A stretch of DNA of 63,447 nt from Murinocardiopsis flavida (GCF_003014485.1 NZ_PYGA01000035.1:1-63447); one strand, 5' to 3'; counted from the first letter of the stretch, positions 14,484 through 23,921 are shown. A program made the numbers and translations. The notes: generated by a model from the letters alone, not told the origin.

Positions 14484-16010
14484 CTACCGCAGCCAGTGGT
14501 CGGCTCGGCGGTCGAACTCGACCGTGCGGGCCTCCTTGGTGCGCAGCACGCCGTTGACGGGCAGGGTGCTGTCGGCGTAGGTCTCCACCGAGTTGGCCAT
14601 GGCGTCGGTCATGTCGTCGGCGATGGTCCAGTTGATGTTCTCGAGGGTGTCCTCGGCGCTGTGGTAGTACGGGTCGAGCGGCTTGCCCGCGGTCCCGCCG
14701 TACTTCGCCACCTGCTCTTCGGTCTTGATCGCGTCGGCGCCGGAGAACAGCCCGCCCGAGGGGATCCCGGCGTTCATGAAGCCGCTGTAGTCGGAGCGGC
14801 CGCTGAACTCGGTGGGCTCGTGCGGCAGCCCGCGGCCGTCGTAGTACTCCTCGAACAGCTTCTGGATGGCGGCCGAGCCCGAGGGCGGCGGCACCGAGCC
14901 GTCGAGTTCGCCCCGGCCGTCGTAGATCTGGCGGGCGTAGTTGTTCGAGCCGATCATGTCGAAGTTGAGGTACAGGGCGATCTTGTCGCGCTGGGCCTGG
15001 GTCAGATTCTCCACGTACTCGGTGGAGCCGATGAGGCCGAGCTCCTCGGTGCCCCAGAACGCGAACCGCACCCGGTTCTTCTGCTTGCCGAGCTTGGGGA
15101 GCTGCTTCGCGGTCTCCAGGACGGCGGCGGTCCCGCTGCCGTTGTCGTTGATGCCGGGCCCCTCCTCGACGCTGTCGAGGTGCGCGCCGACGACGACCAC
15201 GTTGTCCTTCTTGCCGGTGGAGGTCTCGGCGACGATGTTGTAGCCGGTGTCGCTGACGACCTCGGAGTCGACCTTGACGCGCAGTTCCAGCGCCTCGCCC
15301 GCGTCGACCAGCGCCTTGCCGACCTCGGGGGTCGCGCCGACGACCGGGATGGTCGAGGTCGCGGAGAGGTCGCCGTTGACGGGGCCGGTGTCGGCGGGGT
15401 CGGAGGTGGCGCCGTGGTTGAACACCACGAGTGCGCTCGCGCCCGCCTCGGCCGCGAACTTCTCCTTCTCCGCGAACAGGCAGGTGCCGCGCTTGACCAC
15501 GGCGACGGCGCCCTTGGGGAAGCCGGCGTAGTCGGCGGCGGCGCAGCCGCTGGCGTTGCTGTCGGCGTTCACCGGCACGCCCGGCGCGGTGACGTCGCCG
15601 GAGGTGGAGTACCGCATGGTGAGGAAGTCCTCGCCGTTGGCGAAGTCGCGCGCCTCGGGCTTGGTCTGCGCGAACTCGGGGGTGGTCCGCTCGACCCACG
15701 ACTCGAATTCGTACTCGTTGCGCTCCGGTTTGTACCCGGCCCGCTTGAGCTGGTCGACGACGTATTTCGCGGCGACGTCGTAGCCGGCGGTCCCGTGGGC
15801 CCGATTGCCGCCGTTGTATTCGGCGATGGTGTTCAGATTCTCCAGGTGCTTGCGCACCTTTCCGATCTTGACCAGGCCGGGGAGTTCGGTCTCGGCGGCG
15901 TTCGCCGGGCTCGCGCTCAGACCGAGCGCGAGCGCGATGGCGGCGGCGCCGGCGACACCGCGTTTCGCCGCACCATTGCGGCGAACGGAAGCTGAAGAAG
16001 TCCTGCGCAC
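14484..16010 (-). CDS. secreted M28-family zinc aminopeptidase with PA domain
   Basis: 508 aa. GTG 16010 is chosen over the longer GTG at 16043 because an AGGAGG RBS lies about 9 nt before it. The Arg-rich signal peptide ends near SPANA (about 38). A protease-associated (PA) domain covers about 120-220 (FPKGAVAVVKRGTCLF). The peptidase has all five zinc or catalytic residues in order: GAHLDS, GINDNGSGTA, WGTEELGL, NFDMIGS and YYHSAEDT. It is exported and removes N-terminal amino acids from peptides, resembling Streptomyces griseus-type aminopeptidases. It is monocistronic. Confidence 0.93.
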   Translation of the reverse strand: MRRTSSASVRRNGAAKRGVAGAAAIALALGLSASPANAAETELPGLVKIGKVRKHLENLNTIAEYNGGNRAHGTAGYDVAAKYVVDQLKRAGYKPERNEYEFESWVERTTPEFAQTKPEARDFANGEDFLTMRYSTSGDVTAPGVPVNADSNASGCAAADYAGFPKGAVAVVKRGTCLFAEKEKFAAEAGASALVVFNHGATSDPADTGPVNGDLSATSTIPVVGATPEVGKALVDAGEALELRVKVDSEVVSDTGYNIVAETSTGKKDNVVVVGAHLDSVEEGPGINDNGSGTAAVLETAKQLPKLGKQKNRVRFAFWGTEELGLIGSTEYVENLTQAQRDKIALYLNFDMIGSNNYARQIYDGRGELDGSVPPPSGSAAIQKLFEEYYDGRGLPHEPTEFSGRSDYSGFMNAGIPSGGLFSGADAIKTEEQVAKYGGTAGKPLDPYYHSAEDTLENINWTIADDMTDAMANSVETYADSTLPVNGVLRTKEARTVEFDRRADHWLR

Positions 16011-16229
16011 GAAGTCGTCCTCCTGGAACAGGTGTCCGTTCACCAGGGGTTATGGTGCGGACGCGAATGGTGCGGGGTTCCGTGCAGCTTGTCACCCGGC
16101 GATACGGCTGGGCAAGAATGCGGGCACCCTGTTGCCACATTCAGCCAAGAGGCTTCCGCGCAGCAGGAGGTCTGTGGTTTTATTGCACGTTCACATCGGT
16201 GTGTTCGGGATTATCTTCCCAAAAAGGCA

Positions 16230-16916
16230 TTATTCGGCATTGCCGTGGCCCAGTTTCTTCTGCTGCGCCTTGGTCTGGTGCTGGCGGGGCCTGCGCTCCA
16301 CACCCACACCGCCCATGACCGCGAGGCCCACGACCCGCACCACGGGGGTGCCGGGCTCGGTGACGCTGGAGGGGGTGGCCTCCTGCCCGTAGCCGCCCAT
16401 GATCCCGATGCCGCTGACCTGCACCTCGATGTCGTCGGGCACGATGATCCCGATGCCGCCCATGATGGTGTTGGCGTAGATGGTGGTCTCGCGCTCGGCG
16501 AAGCGCGCCTCGCGGAGGTCCAGTTCGATGCCGCCCATCAGCGCGAAGGCCGTGTAGTTCTTCGGCACGGTCCAGTTGCCGCCCCTGGTGGAGCCGCCCA
16601 TGACCGCGAGCGAGGCGTAGCCGGTGGGCTCGCCGCCGACCCGTTCGCGGCCGTAGACCGGCCGCGCGGCGGTGGAGGCGGAGATCGGCGCGGGGGCGTC
16701 GCGGGCGCCGGACCCGGCCGGTTCGGGCAGGTCGTGCGTCACGGGCACCAGTTCGCCCATGGTCTTGGCGCCCAGGACGATGTCGAGGCGCTCCGAATGC
16801 TCTTCGGCGTCGAGGCGCCCTTCGGCGAGGGCCTCGCGGAGCCGCGCGGCGACGGCGTCGCGGTCGGCGTCGGAGGCGCGCATTCGTTCGGGTTCGGCGG
16901 GGATCGGCTGATTCAC
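16230..16916 (-). CDS. DUF1707 / LiaF-like cell-wall-response domain protein
   Basis: 228 aa from GTG 16916. An N-terminal DUF1707 domain (MRASDADRDAVAARLREALA, then GRLDAEEHSERLD) covers about 12-65. A Pro/Ala linker follows, and then a C-terminal beta-repeat region of the DUF2154/LiaF type with five recurring hydrophobic-MGG motifs (LAVMGGS, FALMGGI, NTIMGGI, IGIMGGY, LAVMGGV). No membrane segment is seen. Related domains occur in cell-envelope stress proteins, but no specific function is known. A run of T follows the stop on the minus strand with only a weak hairpin. Confidence 0.8.
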   Translation of the reverse strand: MNQPIPAEPERMRASDADRDAVAARLREALAEGRLDAEEHSERLDIVLGAKTMGELVPVTHDLPEPAGSGARDAPAPISASTAARPVYGRERVGGEPTGYASLAVMGGSTRGGNWTVPKNYTAFALMGGIELDLREARFAERETTIYANTIMGGIGIIVPDDIEVQVSGIGIMGGYGQEATPSSVTEPGTPVVRVVGLAVMGGVGVERRPRQHQTKAQQKKLGHGNAE

Positions 16917-17158
16917 ACCATTGACCTTAGTCCGCACACGTGCGCAGCGGCAGTGCCGGACAACTCGGGGATTACCCCGGATTCCCCCTGACGGCGCACC
17001 CGGACGAGGGCGCCGGCGCGGCCCTGTTGGCGGCGCGGCACGGGGGGTGCCGCCGGACGCCCGGTGCCCGCGCGGCGACCGCGCAATGGAAACGCAATGT
17101 GTGCACATCGACACGCTGCGGAGGCATGAACGGCCGCCGCCCGGGCAGGCGGGGCGGC

Positions 17159-18493
17159 ATGAACGGCAGAGGCCAGGCAGCGGAGGAGGCGCACCCGCAG
17201 GTGCGCAAGGCCGTCGCGGCGGCGGCGGTGGGCAACTGCACCGAATGGTTCGACTTCGGCATCTACGCCTATGTGGCGGTCATGGTGGGCGCGGCGTTCT
17301 TCCCGTCGGGCGACCGCGCCGTGGAGCTCATGGCGGCGTTCGGCGTCTTCGCCGTCGCGTTCCTGCTCCGCCCGATCGGCGGGTTCGTGTTCGGGCCCCT
17401 CGGCGACCGGTGGGGCCGCCAGCGCGTCCTGGTGCTGACCATCCTGCTGATGTCGGGCGCGACCTTCCTGATGGGGGTCCTGCCGACCTACCATCAGGTC
17501 GGCATCGCCGCCCCGATCCTGTTCCTGCTGCTGCGCATGACCCAGGGGTTCGCAGCGGGCGGCGAGTACGGCGGCGCGGCGACCTACATCGCCGAGTCGG
17601 CGCCGACGAAGCGGCGCGGGTTCTACGGGAGCTTCCTCGAACTCGGCACGCTCGCCGGATTCGCCCTCGGCGCGGGGATCCCGACCCTGCTGATCCTGGT
17701 GCTGTCCGACGCCGACATGTTCGCATGGGGCTGGCGCATCCCGTTCCTCATCGCCGGCCCGCTCGGCGCCGTCGGCCTGTACCTGCGCTCCCGGCTGGAG
17801 GACACCCCGGCGTTCAGCGCGATGTCGAAGGAGAAGAAGCGCTCCACGGCCCCGTTCGCCGAGATCTGGCGGTACCACTGGCGGCGGCTGCTGATCCTCA
17901 TCGGCGTCGTGCTCATCCTCAACATCGGCAACTACACGCTGCTGACCTACATGGAGACCTACCTGGCCGAGGTCCTGCACGTGACCAAGCCGGTGGCGCT
18001 GTTCTCGGTGCTGCTGGCGATCCTGCTGATGGCGTGCCTGGTCGTGCCGGTGGGTTCGCTGTCGGACCGGATCGGCCGCCGCCCGCTGATGATGTCGGCC
18101 TGCGTCTGCTACCTGGTCCTGCCGCTGCCGGCGTTCTGGCTGATCATCCAGGGCACCTGGCTGTCGGCGACGGCCGGCCTGATCATGCTGGCCGTGAGCC
18201 AGGTGCAGATGCTGGGCGTGCTGGCGGCGACGCTGCCCGCGCTGTTCCCCACGCAGGTGCGCTACGGCGGCTTCTCCATCGGCTACAACATCTCGACGTC
18301 GCTGTTCGGCGGGACGGCGCCGCTGGTGATCCAGGCGCTGGTCACCTGGAGCGGCTCGGACCTCGCCCCGGCGTTCTACCTGATGGCGGCCGCCGCGATC
18401 TCGTTCATCCCGATCCTGCTTATCCCCGAGACCGCGGGCAAGCCGCTGATCACCGAGAGCGCCCCGGGCAAGATCGTGCAGCCGACCGCCTGA
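17159..18493 (+). CDS. MFS metabolite:proton symporter (MHS family)
   Basis: 444 aa with 12 predicted membrane segments. MHS signatures are GNCTEWFDFGIYAYVA in helix 1, FGPLGDRWGRQRVL in the 2-3 loop, RMTQGFAAGGEYGGAATYIAE in helix 4-5 and GSLSDRIGRRPLM in the 8-9 loop. Relatives (ProP, KgtP, ShiA and citrate carriers) co-transport organic acids or osmolytes with protons. ATG 17126 is in frame 11 codons earlier, but its GGAGG is only one base away. The start is therefore uncertain between the two. The substrate is not determined. The stop codon lies within the terminator palindrome at 18489. Confidence 0.88.
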   Translation: MNGRGQAAEEAHPQVRKAVAAAAVGNCTEWFDFGIYAYVAVMVGAAFFPSGDRAVELMAAFGVFAVAFLLRPIGGFVFGPLGDRWGRQRVLVLTILLMSGATFLMGVLPTYHQVGIAAPILFLLLRMTQGFAAGGEYGGAATYIAESAPTKRRGFYGSFLELGTLAGFALGAGIPTLLILVLSDADMFAWGWRIPFLIAGPLGAVGLYLRSRLEDTPAFSAMSKEKKRSTAPFAEIWRYHWRRLLILIGVVLILNIGNYTLLTYMETYLAEVLHVTKPVALFSVLLAILLMACLVVPVGSLSDRIGRRPLMMSACVCYLVLPLPAFWLIIQGTWLSATAGLIMLAVSQVQMLGVLAATLPALFPTQVRYGGFSIGYNISTSLFGGTAPLVIQALVTWSGSDLAPAFYLMAAAAISFIPILLIPETAGKPLITESAPGKIVQPTA

Positions 18494-18512
18494 CCCGGCG
18501 CGCCGGGTCAGG
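18489..18512. terminator. bidirectional palindromic terminator
   Basis: A perfect 24-bp palindrome (arms of 12) overlaps the symporter stop codon and lies between convergent genes. It has no T tract, as is common in actinomycete terminators. Confidence 0.6.
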
Positions 18513-18572
18513 GCGGTCTCGCGGCGGGCGGAATCGAGCCCTGTCGGCGCGTGCTCGCCGGGTGCGGGCGGC

Positions 18573-19250
18573 TCAGAACAGGCGCGGGGTGTCGGGTTCG
18601 ATGCCGCGCAGGGCGTCGTAGTCGAGGGTCACGCAGGAGATGCCGCGGTCGGTCGCCAGCACCCGCGCCTGCGGCTTGATCTCCTGGGCGGCGAACACGC
18701 CGGAGACCGGTTTCAGCGCGGGGTCGCGGTTGAGCAGCTCCAGGTACCGGGTGAGCTGCTCGACGCCGTCGATGTCGCCGCGCCGCTTGAGCTCGACCGC
18801 CACCGTGGCGCCGCCGCCGTCGCGGCAGAGGATGTCCACCGGCCCGATGGCGGTGGGGAACTCCCTGCGGATCAGGGAGTAGCCCTCGCCGAGGGTGGTG
18901 ATGTGCTCGGCCAGCAGCTCCTGGAGGTGCGCCTCGACGCCGTCCTTCTGGAGCCCGGGGTCGACGCCCAGCTCGTGCGAGCTGTCGTGCGTCACCTCCT
19001 CGATGGACAGCACCAGCTTCTCGCCCGACTTGCCGTGCGTGACGGTCCACACCGCCGTGCCGTCGTCGTTCACCGACTCGCGCACGGTGCAAGGGGGGTT
19101 CATCCAGTTCAGCGGCTTGAAGGCGCGGTCGTCGGCGTGGATCGACACCGACCCGTCGGCCTTCATGAGGATGAGGCGGGGTGCCATCGGCAGGTGTGCG
19201 GTGAGCCGGCCGACGTAGTCGACGCTGCACCGGGCGATTACGAGGCGCAC
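18573..19250 (-). CDS. nucS: endonuclease NucS (EndoMS, mismatch-specific)
   Basis: 225 aa, the normal length for actinobacterial NucS. The N-terminal DNA-binding domain begins [20 protein letters not shown]. The RecB-like catalytic core has GPVDILCRD (active-site Asp) and [17 protein letters not shown] (the E-x-K motif), followed by the typical C-terminal region ending near DTPRLF. NucS makes a double-strand cut at mismatches and substitutes for MutSL in actinobacteria. The SCO5389-family gene is divergent from it, as near SCO5388-5389 in S. coelicolor. A Zur-like palindrome lies 106 bp upstream of its start. Confidence 0.95.
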   Translation of the reverse strand: MRLVIARCSVDYVGRLTAHLPMAPRLILMKADGSVSIHADDRAFKPLNWMNPPCTVRESVNDDGTAVWTVTHGKSGEKLVLSIEEVTHDSSHELGVDPGLQKDGVEAHLQELLAEHITTLGEGYSLIRREFPTAIGPVDILCRDGGGATVAVELKRRGDIDGVEQLTRYLELLNRDPALKPVSGVFAAQEIKPQARVLATDRGISCVTLDYDALRGIEPDTPRLF

Positions 19251-19355
19251 GGGAGGTCACGTTACCGGCATCGCCGGGCCCGTGCGGCGCATGGGGCGAA
19301 AAGGGGTGCGAGGGTCGGCGGCCGGATTCCCGTGTTCGACTGAGAGAAACGAAAA

Positions 19356-19370
19356 TGAAAACAATTTTCT
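19356..19370. promoter_or_regulatory. Zur-box-like palindrome (TGAAAACAATTTTCT)
   Basis: A 15-bp imperfect palindrome in an otherwise GC-rich divergent promoter region. It matches the actinobacterial Zur consensus TGAAAATGATTTTCA at all but three positions. It lies 106 bp from nucS and 137 bp from the SCO5389-family gene. Whether it is a zinc-response site is inference. Confidence 0.4.
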
Positions 19371-19507
19371 TATGGCGCGGAGGGCAGCCATGTGTGGCCC
19401 CCGCGTCCCGTGACGCGACCGCCCGCGGGATCTAACGTCACAACTGGTGCACGCGGCGCGACCGCCAGCGGCGTCCACGGCACCAGCCGCCTCAAGAAGG
19501 GAATTAC

Positions 19508-19894
19508 ATGTCGTTGACGGTTTCCCCCGAACTGCTCGACAAGGCCCACCAGGGTCCGATCAGCGATGCGGACTTCATCGCCTGCATCCGCGAGTCCCTG
19601 CCCTACGCGTGGAGCGTTGTCAACGAGGTCGCCGAAGGCGCCAAGGCCAGTCCCACCGGTACCGACGCCAACGAGGTCCCCCCGCCCGGCGAGGCCGAGC
19701 GCGGCCAACTGCTGCGCCTGCTGGCGAGCGACGCCATGCGCGCCGCCGTCGAACGCCACTTCGGCATGCGGCTCGCCTTCCAGAACTGCCACAAGGTGGC
19801 GTTCTTCGCGCCGGGGACCGAGGACGCCTACGCGGAGTTCGTCACCCCGCGCGCGCAACTGCTGAACCAGTCCCCGGAACTCGTCGACTGCTGA
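19508..19894 (+). CDS. SCO5389-family protein
   Basis: 128 aa, same length class as S. coelicolor SCO5389 and collinear throughout: MSLTVSPELLDKA at the start, SLPYAWSVV, RGQLLRLLASDAMR, RHFGMRLAFQNCHKVA and the terminal SPRAQLLNQSPELVDC-like TPRAQLLNQSPELVDC. The function is unknown. A conserved NCH and a C-terminal Asp-Cys are potential metal ligands. GAAGGGA precedes ATG 19508 at good spacing. It is convergent with the flavin-dependent oxidoreductase. Confidence 0.88.
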   Translation: MSLTVSPELLDKAHQGPISDADFIACIRESLPYAWSVVNEVAEGAKASPTGTDANEVPPPGEAERGQLLRLLASDAMRAAVERHFGMRLAFQNCHKVAFFAPGTEDAYAEFVTPRAQLLNQSPELVDC

Positions 19895-19915
19895 CCGCAG
19901 TACCTTCCGCACGCG

Positions 19916-19945
19916 GCCGGCCGGGTTCCAGGAGGCCCGGCCGGC
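19916..19945. terminator. bidirectional hairpin terminator
   Basis: A perfect 10-bp GC stem (GCCGGCCGGG, arms 19916-19925 and 19936-19945) with a 10-nt loop, between two convergent genes. No T tract. Confidence 0.6.
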
Positions 19946-20011
19946 ACGCCGCCTCCGCTCGGTGACCGTAGGTGGAGCCGGTCCAGGCCGGACCGGCACC
20001 CCGACAGCCGC

Positions 20012-21025
20012 TCAGGCCAAGGCGGCGCGCACCGCCGGGAGCACCTCGGCGCCGAGCCGGGCGATGTTGTCGAGGACGGCGCGGCGCTCGCCCGCCGCCT
20101 CCACCATCAGCATCACCTCGGCGGCCCCGGTCGTGCGCACCTGCTCGACCAGCCGCGCGGCGCAGTCCGCCGGCGCGCCCACCGCATGGGTGTCGCACAG
20201 GAACCGGGCGTAGCCGTGCGGGTCGCGCCGCGGCCGGGGGCGGCCGTCGACCGGCACGTACCCCGCTAGCCCCGGCTCCAGCCAGCGCGGCAGCGCGGCG
20301 AGGACGGCGGCCCGCGCGTCCTCCCCGCTGTCCGCGACATGCGCCAGCGACGCCACGAGCGGCCCCGGCGGCTCGTGCCCGGCCTCGCGCGCGGCCTTGT
20401 CGTACACCGCGGCCAATTCGGCCTGCTCACGCGGCGACCGGTGCATCCCCAGCAGGACGGGCAGGTTGTTGTCGGCCGCCAGCCGCAGGCTCGCCTCGGA
20501 CTCCGCGGCGAGGACGACGTCGGGCCGCGGCCGGGTCCGCGGCGGCGGCACCACCCGCACCTCGCGGAACCCGAAGGTCGCGCCGTCGGCGCGCATCGGC
20601 GCGCCGCTCACCCCGGCGAGGAGCAGCTCCAGCGACTCCTCGAACCCCCGCTCGTAGCGGTCCATTCCGGTGCCGAACACCTCCAGGTCCACCCACGGCC
20701 CGCCGCGGCCCACACCGAGCCGGAACCGGCCGCCCGACACCTGGTCGAGCAGCGCGGCCTGCTCGGCGAGCGCGACCGGGTGCGCGGTGCTGAGCACGCT
20801 CACCGCGGTGCCCACGCTGATGCGGCCGGTGAGCCCCAGCAGGTATCCGGCGAGAGTCGCCGCCGAGGGGCACACCCCGTAGGACATGAAGTGGTGCTCG
20901 GCGAGCCAGACGTCGTCGAACCCGGCCTCCTCGGCGGCGACCGCCGCCGCCACGGTCGAGTCCAGTACGTCGGTGTGGTCGCGCCCGGGGAACTGGGCCG
21001 CGAGTAGCAAGACTCCGATTCTCAC
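20012..21025 (-). CDS. LLM-class flavin-dependent oxidoreductase
   Basis: 337 aa from GTG 21025. The fold is the luciferase-like TIM barrel: RIGVLLLAAQFPG at the N-terminus, AAEEAGFDDVWLAEHHF, RISVGTAVSVLSTAHPVALAEQ, GGRFRLGVGRGG. Such enzymes use reduced FMN or F420. The substrate cannot be predicted. Upstream open frame of about 800 residues on this strand is non-coding shadow over genes of the other strand. It is transcribed divergently from the 3-hydroxyacyl-CoA dehydrogenase gene. Confidence 0.9.
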   Translation of the reverse strand: MRIGVLLLAAQFPGRDHTDVLDSTVAAAVAAEEAGFDDVWLAEHHFMSYGVCPSAATLAGYLLGLTGRISVGTAVSVLSTAHPVALAEQAALLDQVSGGRFRLGVGRGGPWVDLEVFGTGMDRYERGFEESLELLLAGVSGAPMRADGATFGFREVRVVPPPRTRPRPDVVLAAESEASLRLAADNNLPVLLGMHRSPREQAELAAVYDKAAREAGHEPPGPLVASLAHVADSGEDARAAVLAALPRWLEPGLAGYVPVDGRPRPRRDPHGYARFLCDTHAVGAPADCAARLVEQVRTTGAAEVMLMVEAAGERRAVLDNIARLGAEVLPAVRAALA

Positions 21026-21208
21026 GCGGCAATTCTGGGCCGTCGCACAGCCCCGCTGCCGGGAAACCGCAAAGAATCCCGCTGCGCATCGGTGGTCTGC
21101 GGGCGTTCGTAGGTGTTTGTTCGGTGGCCGGGGCGCGGTCCCCGGCGCGCGAATCGCCGCGCCACCCGGGCGCGGCCGCGCATTCAGGCACCCTTTAGGC
21201 TGGTCGGC

Positions 21209-22435
21209 ATGGTGCAGGAATTTCACACGGTCGGTGTCGTCGGGCTCGGGGCAATGGGCGCGGGGATCGTCGAGGTCTTCGCGCGCGCCGGGTTCGCGGT
21301 CACCGCCGTCGAGATCGACGAACCCGCCCTGAAGAGGGGACGCGGCCACCTGGAGCGGTCGCTCGCCCGCGCGGTGAGCAAGGGCAAGCTCACCGAGGAG
21401 GAGCAGTGGGCCGTCCTCGACCGGGTCCGGCTCTCCACCGTGCGCGAGGAGCTGCGGGACGCCGACTTCGTCGTGGAGGCCGTGCCGGAGCGCATCGACA
21501 TCAAGCGCGAGGTGTTCGCCGACCTCGACCGCATCTGCGCGCCCGGCACGATCCTCGCCACCAACACCTCCTCGCTGTCGATCACCGAGATCGCCGCGCT
21601 CACCAGCAGGCCCGGCAAGGTCGTCGGACTGCACTTCTTCAACCCCGCCCCGGTGATGAAGCTGGTGGAGGTCGTGGGCACGGTGGTCACCGACCCTGCC
21701 ACCATCGACATCGCCACCGAGGTCGCCAAGCGCATCGGCAAGACCCCCGTCGCCGTCGCCGACCGCGCCGGCTTCGTCGCCAACGCGCTGCTCGTCCCCT
21801 ACCTCAACCACGCCATCGAGGTGTACGAGCGCAAGCTCGCCTCGCGCGAGGAGATCGACGCGGCCCTCACCGGCGACGCCGGCCTGCCCATGGGCCCCCT
21901 GACCCTGCTCGACCTCGTGGGCCTGGACGTCTGCCTCGCGGTCATGGACGTGCTCTGGGACGAGTTCCGCGCGCCCCGCTACGCGGCGGCGCCGCTGCTG
22001 CGCCGCATGGTCGCGGCGGGCCTCCTCGGCCGCAAGAGCGGCCGCGGCTTCTACACCTACGGCGCCGACGCGCGGAACCCCGCCGAAGCGCTGCCCGCCG
22101 GGCCCCTGGCGGTGCCCGTCCGCGAGCGCGCCCACGGCTTCGGCCTCGCCGACCTGCTCCTGGTCCGGCACATCGACGACGCCCTGCGGATGGTCGGCGA
22201 CGGCTACGCCTCCGCCGACGACGTCGACACCGCCATGCGGCTGGGCTGCGGCTACCCCAAGGGCCCGATCGAACTGCTGGAGGAGCGGGGCGCCGACGCC
22301 CTGGCCGACGCACTGGGCGGCATGGCGAACGCGCACCTCGTCCCGGCCTACGACCCCGCCCCGCTCCTGGCCCACCTGCTCCGCGCGGGAGGGGCCGACC
22401 TGCGCGCCCCGAAGGACCGGACGACGGGTCCGTGA
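21209..22435 (+). CDS. 3-hydroxyacyl-CoA (3-hydroxybutyryl-CoA) dehydrogenase
   Basis: 408 aa. The NAD-binding Rossmann motif is VGVVGLGAMGAGI (8-20). Catalytic His and neighbours lie in GLHFFNPAPVMKLVEV, with NTSSLSITEIA before it. The protein is longer than the usual 285 residues because the C-terminal 3HCDH helical domain is duplicated (first copy GFVANALLVPYLNHAIEVYE, second LLLVRHIDDALRMVGDGYA). It oxidises 3-hydroxyacyl-CoA to 3-oxoacyl-CoA in fatty-acid or butanoate turnover, and corresponds to SCO5385 in content. A TAGGCT -10 box ends 7 nt before ATG, so the mRNA may be nearly leaderless. Confidence 0.93.
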   Translation: MVQEFHTVGVVGLGAMGAGIVEVFARAGFAVTAVEIDEPALKRGRGHLERSLARAVSKGKLTEEEQWAVLDRVRLSTVREELRDADFVVEAVPERIDIKREVFADLDRICAPGTILATNTSSLSITEIAALTSRPGKVVGLHFFNPAPVMKLVEVVGTVVTDPATIDIATEVAKRIGKTPVAVADRAGFVANALLVPYLNHAIEVYERKLASREEIDAALTGDAGLPMGPLTLLDLVGLDVCLAVMDVLWDEFRAPRYAAAPLLRRMVAAGLLGRKSGRGFYTYGADARNPAEALPAGPLAVPVRERAHGFGLADLLLVRHIDDALRMVGDGYASADDVDTAMRLGCGYPKGPIELLEERGADALADALGGMANAHLVPAYDPAPLLAHLLRAGGADLRAPKDRTTGP

Positions 22436-22477
22436 GCGCCCGGCCACCGCGCCGACCGAGCCCTGCCCGGCGCCTCC

Positions 22478-22483
22478 TACCCT
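22478..22483 (+). promoter_or_regulatory. -10 box of a leaderless promoter (TACCCT)
   Basis: Six nt separate the box from GTG 22490, placing the expected transcription start on the first base of the codon. No ribosome-binding site is present. Confidence 0.5.
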
Positions 22484-22489
22484 GGACGG

Positions 22490-22819
22490 GTGAGTCCGCG
22501 CCGCAACGATCCACGCCGCAAGCGGGCCCGCGACCAGCGGGCCCCCTCGGGCGATGACGCCTCCGACGCCCTGATCCTGCGCATCACCGGCGGGGAGCGC
22601 CGCGAGACCGGCCCCGACGGCGTATGGGCGATCCGGCGCATCAGCGGCGCCGCCGCGACCAAGGCCTACCGGTGCCCCGGCTGCCACCAGGAGATCCCGC
22701 CGGGCATGCCGCACGTCGTCGCGTGGCGGCCCGGCGGTGACGGCGACGACCGCCGCCACTGGCACACGTCCTGCTGGGAGCGCCGCACCCACCGCGGTGT
22801 GCGGCTGCCGCGGCGCTGA
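22490..22819 (+). CDS. hypothetical zinc-ribbon-like protein, 109 aa
   Basis: Starts at GTG 22490. A very basic N-terminus (SPRRNDPRRKRARDQR) is followed by a small domain with CPGCHQEIPPGMPHVVAW and HWHTSCWERR. The CxxC and HxxxC pairs suggest one bound zinc. The family is conserved in actinomycetes and often labelled ATP/GTP-binding, but no nucleotide-binding motif is visible. The box TACCCT at 22478-22483 is exactly 6 nt before GTG, which predicts a leaderless transcript. Confidence 0.75.
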   Translation: MSPRRNDPRRKRARDQRAPSGDDASDALILRITGGERRETGPDGVWAIRRISGAAATKAYRCPGCHQEIPPGMPHVVAWRPGGDGDDRRHWHTSCWERRTHRGVRLPRR

Positions 22820-22919
22820 CCCCGCCCCGTCCGGGCCCGCCCGGCACCGTCCCGACCACGCCGACCCCGGCCGGGCACGCCTGTCGAACCGACCACGCAA
22901 CCAGCCCCCACGAGGAGCC

Positions 22920-23654
22920 ATGGACATCCGCGCGAGCACCATCCTCCCGGCCGAGCGCCGCCCCCTCACCTTGCACACCGCGGACGGCCTTGCGCTGGTC
23001 GGCGAGCTCGCGCTGCCCGTCGGTGCCGAACCGGTGGCGACCCTGGTCTGCCTGCACCCGCTGCCGACCGCCGAGGGGATGATGGACAGCCACGTGCTGC
23101 GCAAGGCGTCGTTCCGGCTGCCCGCGCTCGCGGGGATCGCGGTGCTGCGGTTCAACACGCGCGGCACCACGTCGCGCCACGGCACCAGCCAGGGCGCGTT
23201 CGGCGACGGCGAGTCCGAGCGGCACGACGTCGCCGCCGCCATCGCGTTCGCCGAGAAGGAGGGCCTGCCGGCCCCGTGGCTGCTCGGCTGGTCGTTCGGC
23301 ACCGAGTTGGCGCTCAAGTGGGGCTGCGAACCCGGGATCGAGGGCGCGCTCCTGCTGTCGCCGCCGCTGCGGCGCGCGGCGGATTCCGACCTCGATACCT
23401 GGGCCGACTCCGGCAAGCCGGTGGTGGCGCTGGTCCCGGAGTTCGACGACTACCTCCGCCCCGCCGAGGCGCGCGACCGGTTCGCCCGGATCCCGCAGGC
23501 CGAGGTGATCGGGGTCGACGGCGCCAAGCACCTATGGGTCGGCGAACCCTATGTGCGCACCGTGCTGAACGAGGTCGTCGCCCGCGTCGCCCCGGCGGCC
23601 GCGCTGCCGCTGCCCACCGAGTGGGACGGCCCGGCGGAGAAGGACGTGCTCTGA
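22920..23654 (+). CDS. alpha/beta hydrolase
   Basis: 244 aa, start ATG 22920 with a GAGGAG RBS. The pattern is a DUF3089/YfbR-unrelated short serine hydrolase: VCLHPLPTAEGMMDSHVL, the FNTRGTTSRHG loop, then a nucleophile elbow GWSFGTE (Ser in G-W-S-F-G) and GAKHLWVGEP supplying the catalytic His. It is cytoplasmic, and the substrate is unknown. It follows the zinc-ribbon gene by 100 bp on the same strand. Confidence 0.88.
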   Translation: MDIRASTILPAERRPLTLHTADGLALVGELALPVGAEPVATLVCLHPLPTAEGMMDSHVLRKASFRLPALAGIAVLRFNTRGTTSRHGTSQGAFGDGESERHDVAAAIAFAEKEGLPAPWLLGWSFGTELALKWGCEPGIEGALLLSPPLRRAADSDLDTWADSGKPVVALVPEFDDYLRPAEARDRFARIPQAEVIGVDGAKHLWVGEPYVRTVLNEVVARVAPAAALPLPTEWDGPAEKDVL

Positions 23655-23921
23655 GGCCCCTGCGCGGGCCCGTTCCGTTCCGATGCGGAGACGGCGGACG
23701 CGGTCCGGGCCGCGCCCGGACCGACGCGTGACCGGACCAACAGGTAGTTCGATATTCAATTCACCCAGCGCTGCGGCCCCTGTGGCACGAGTGACCCATT
23801 CGTGACGCGAAACTCCTGCGCTGTGAAGTAACCCACCCCTTACGCTCGTGTGGTGCCCGCCATACCGCCGTCCCCACGCCGGGCCGGCGCCTTGCTCGCT
23901 CCATGAGAGAGGGGTAAATTC

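Noticed and set aside
16921-18621. 566-aa plus-strand open frame over the MFS symporter
   Set aside because: It is the +1-shifted shadow of the symporter gene, has no membrane pattern and is full of Arg/Pro.
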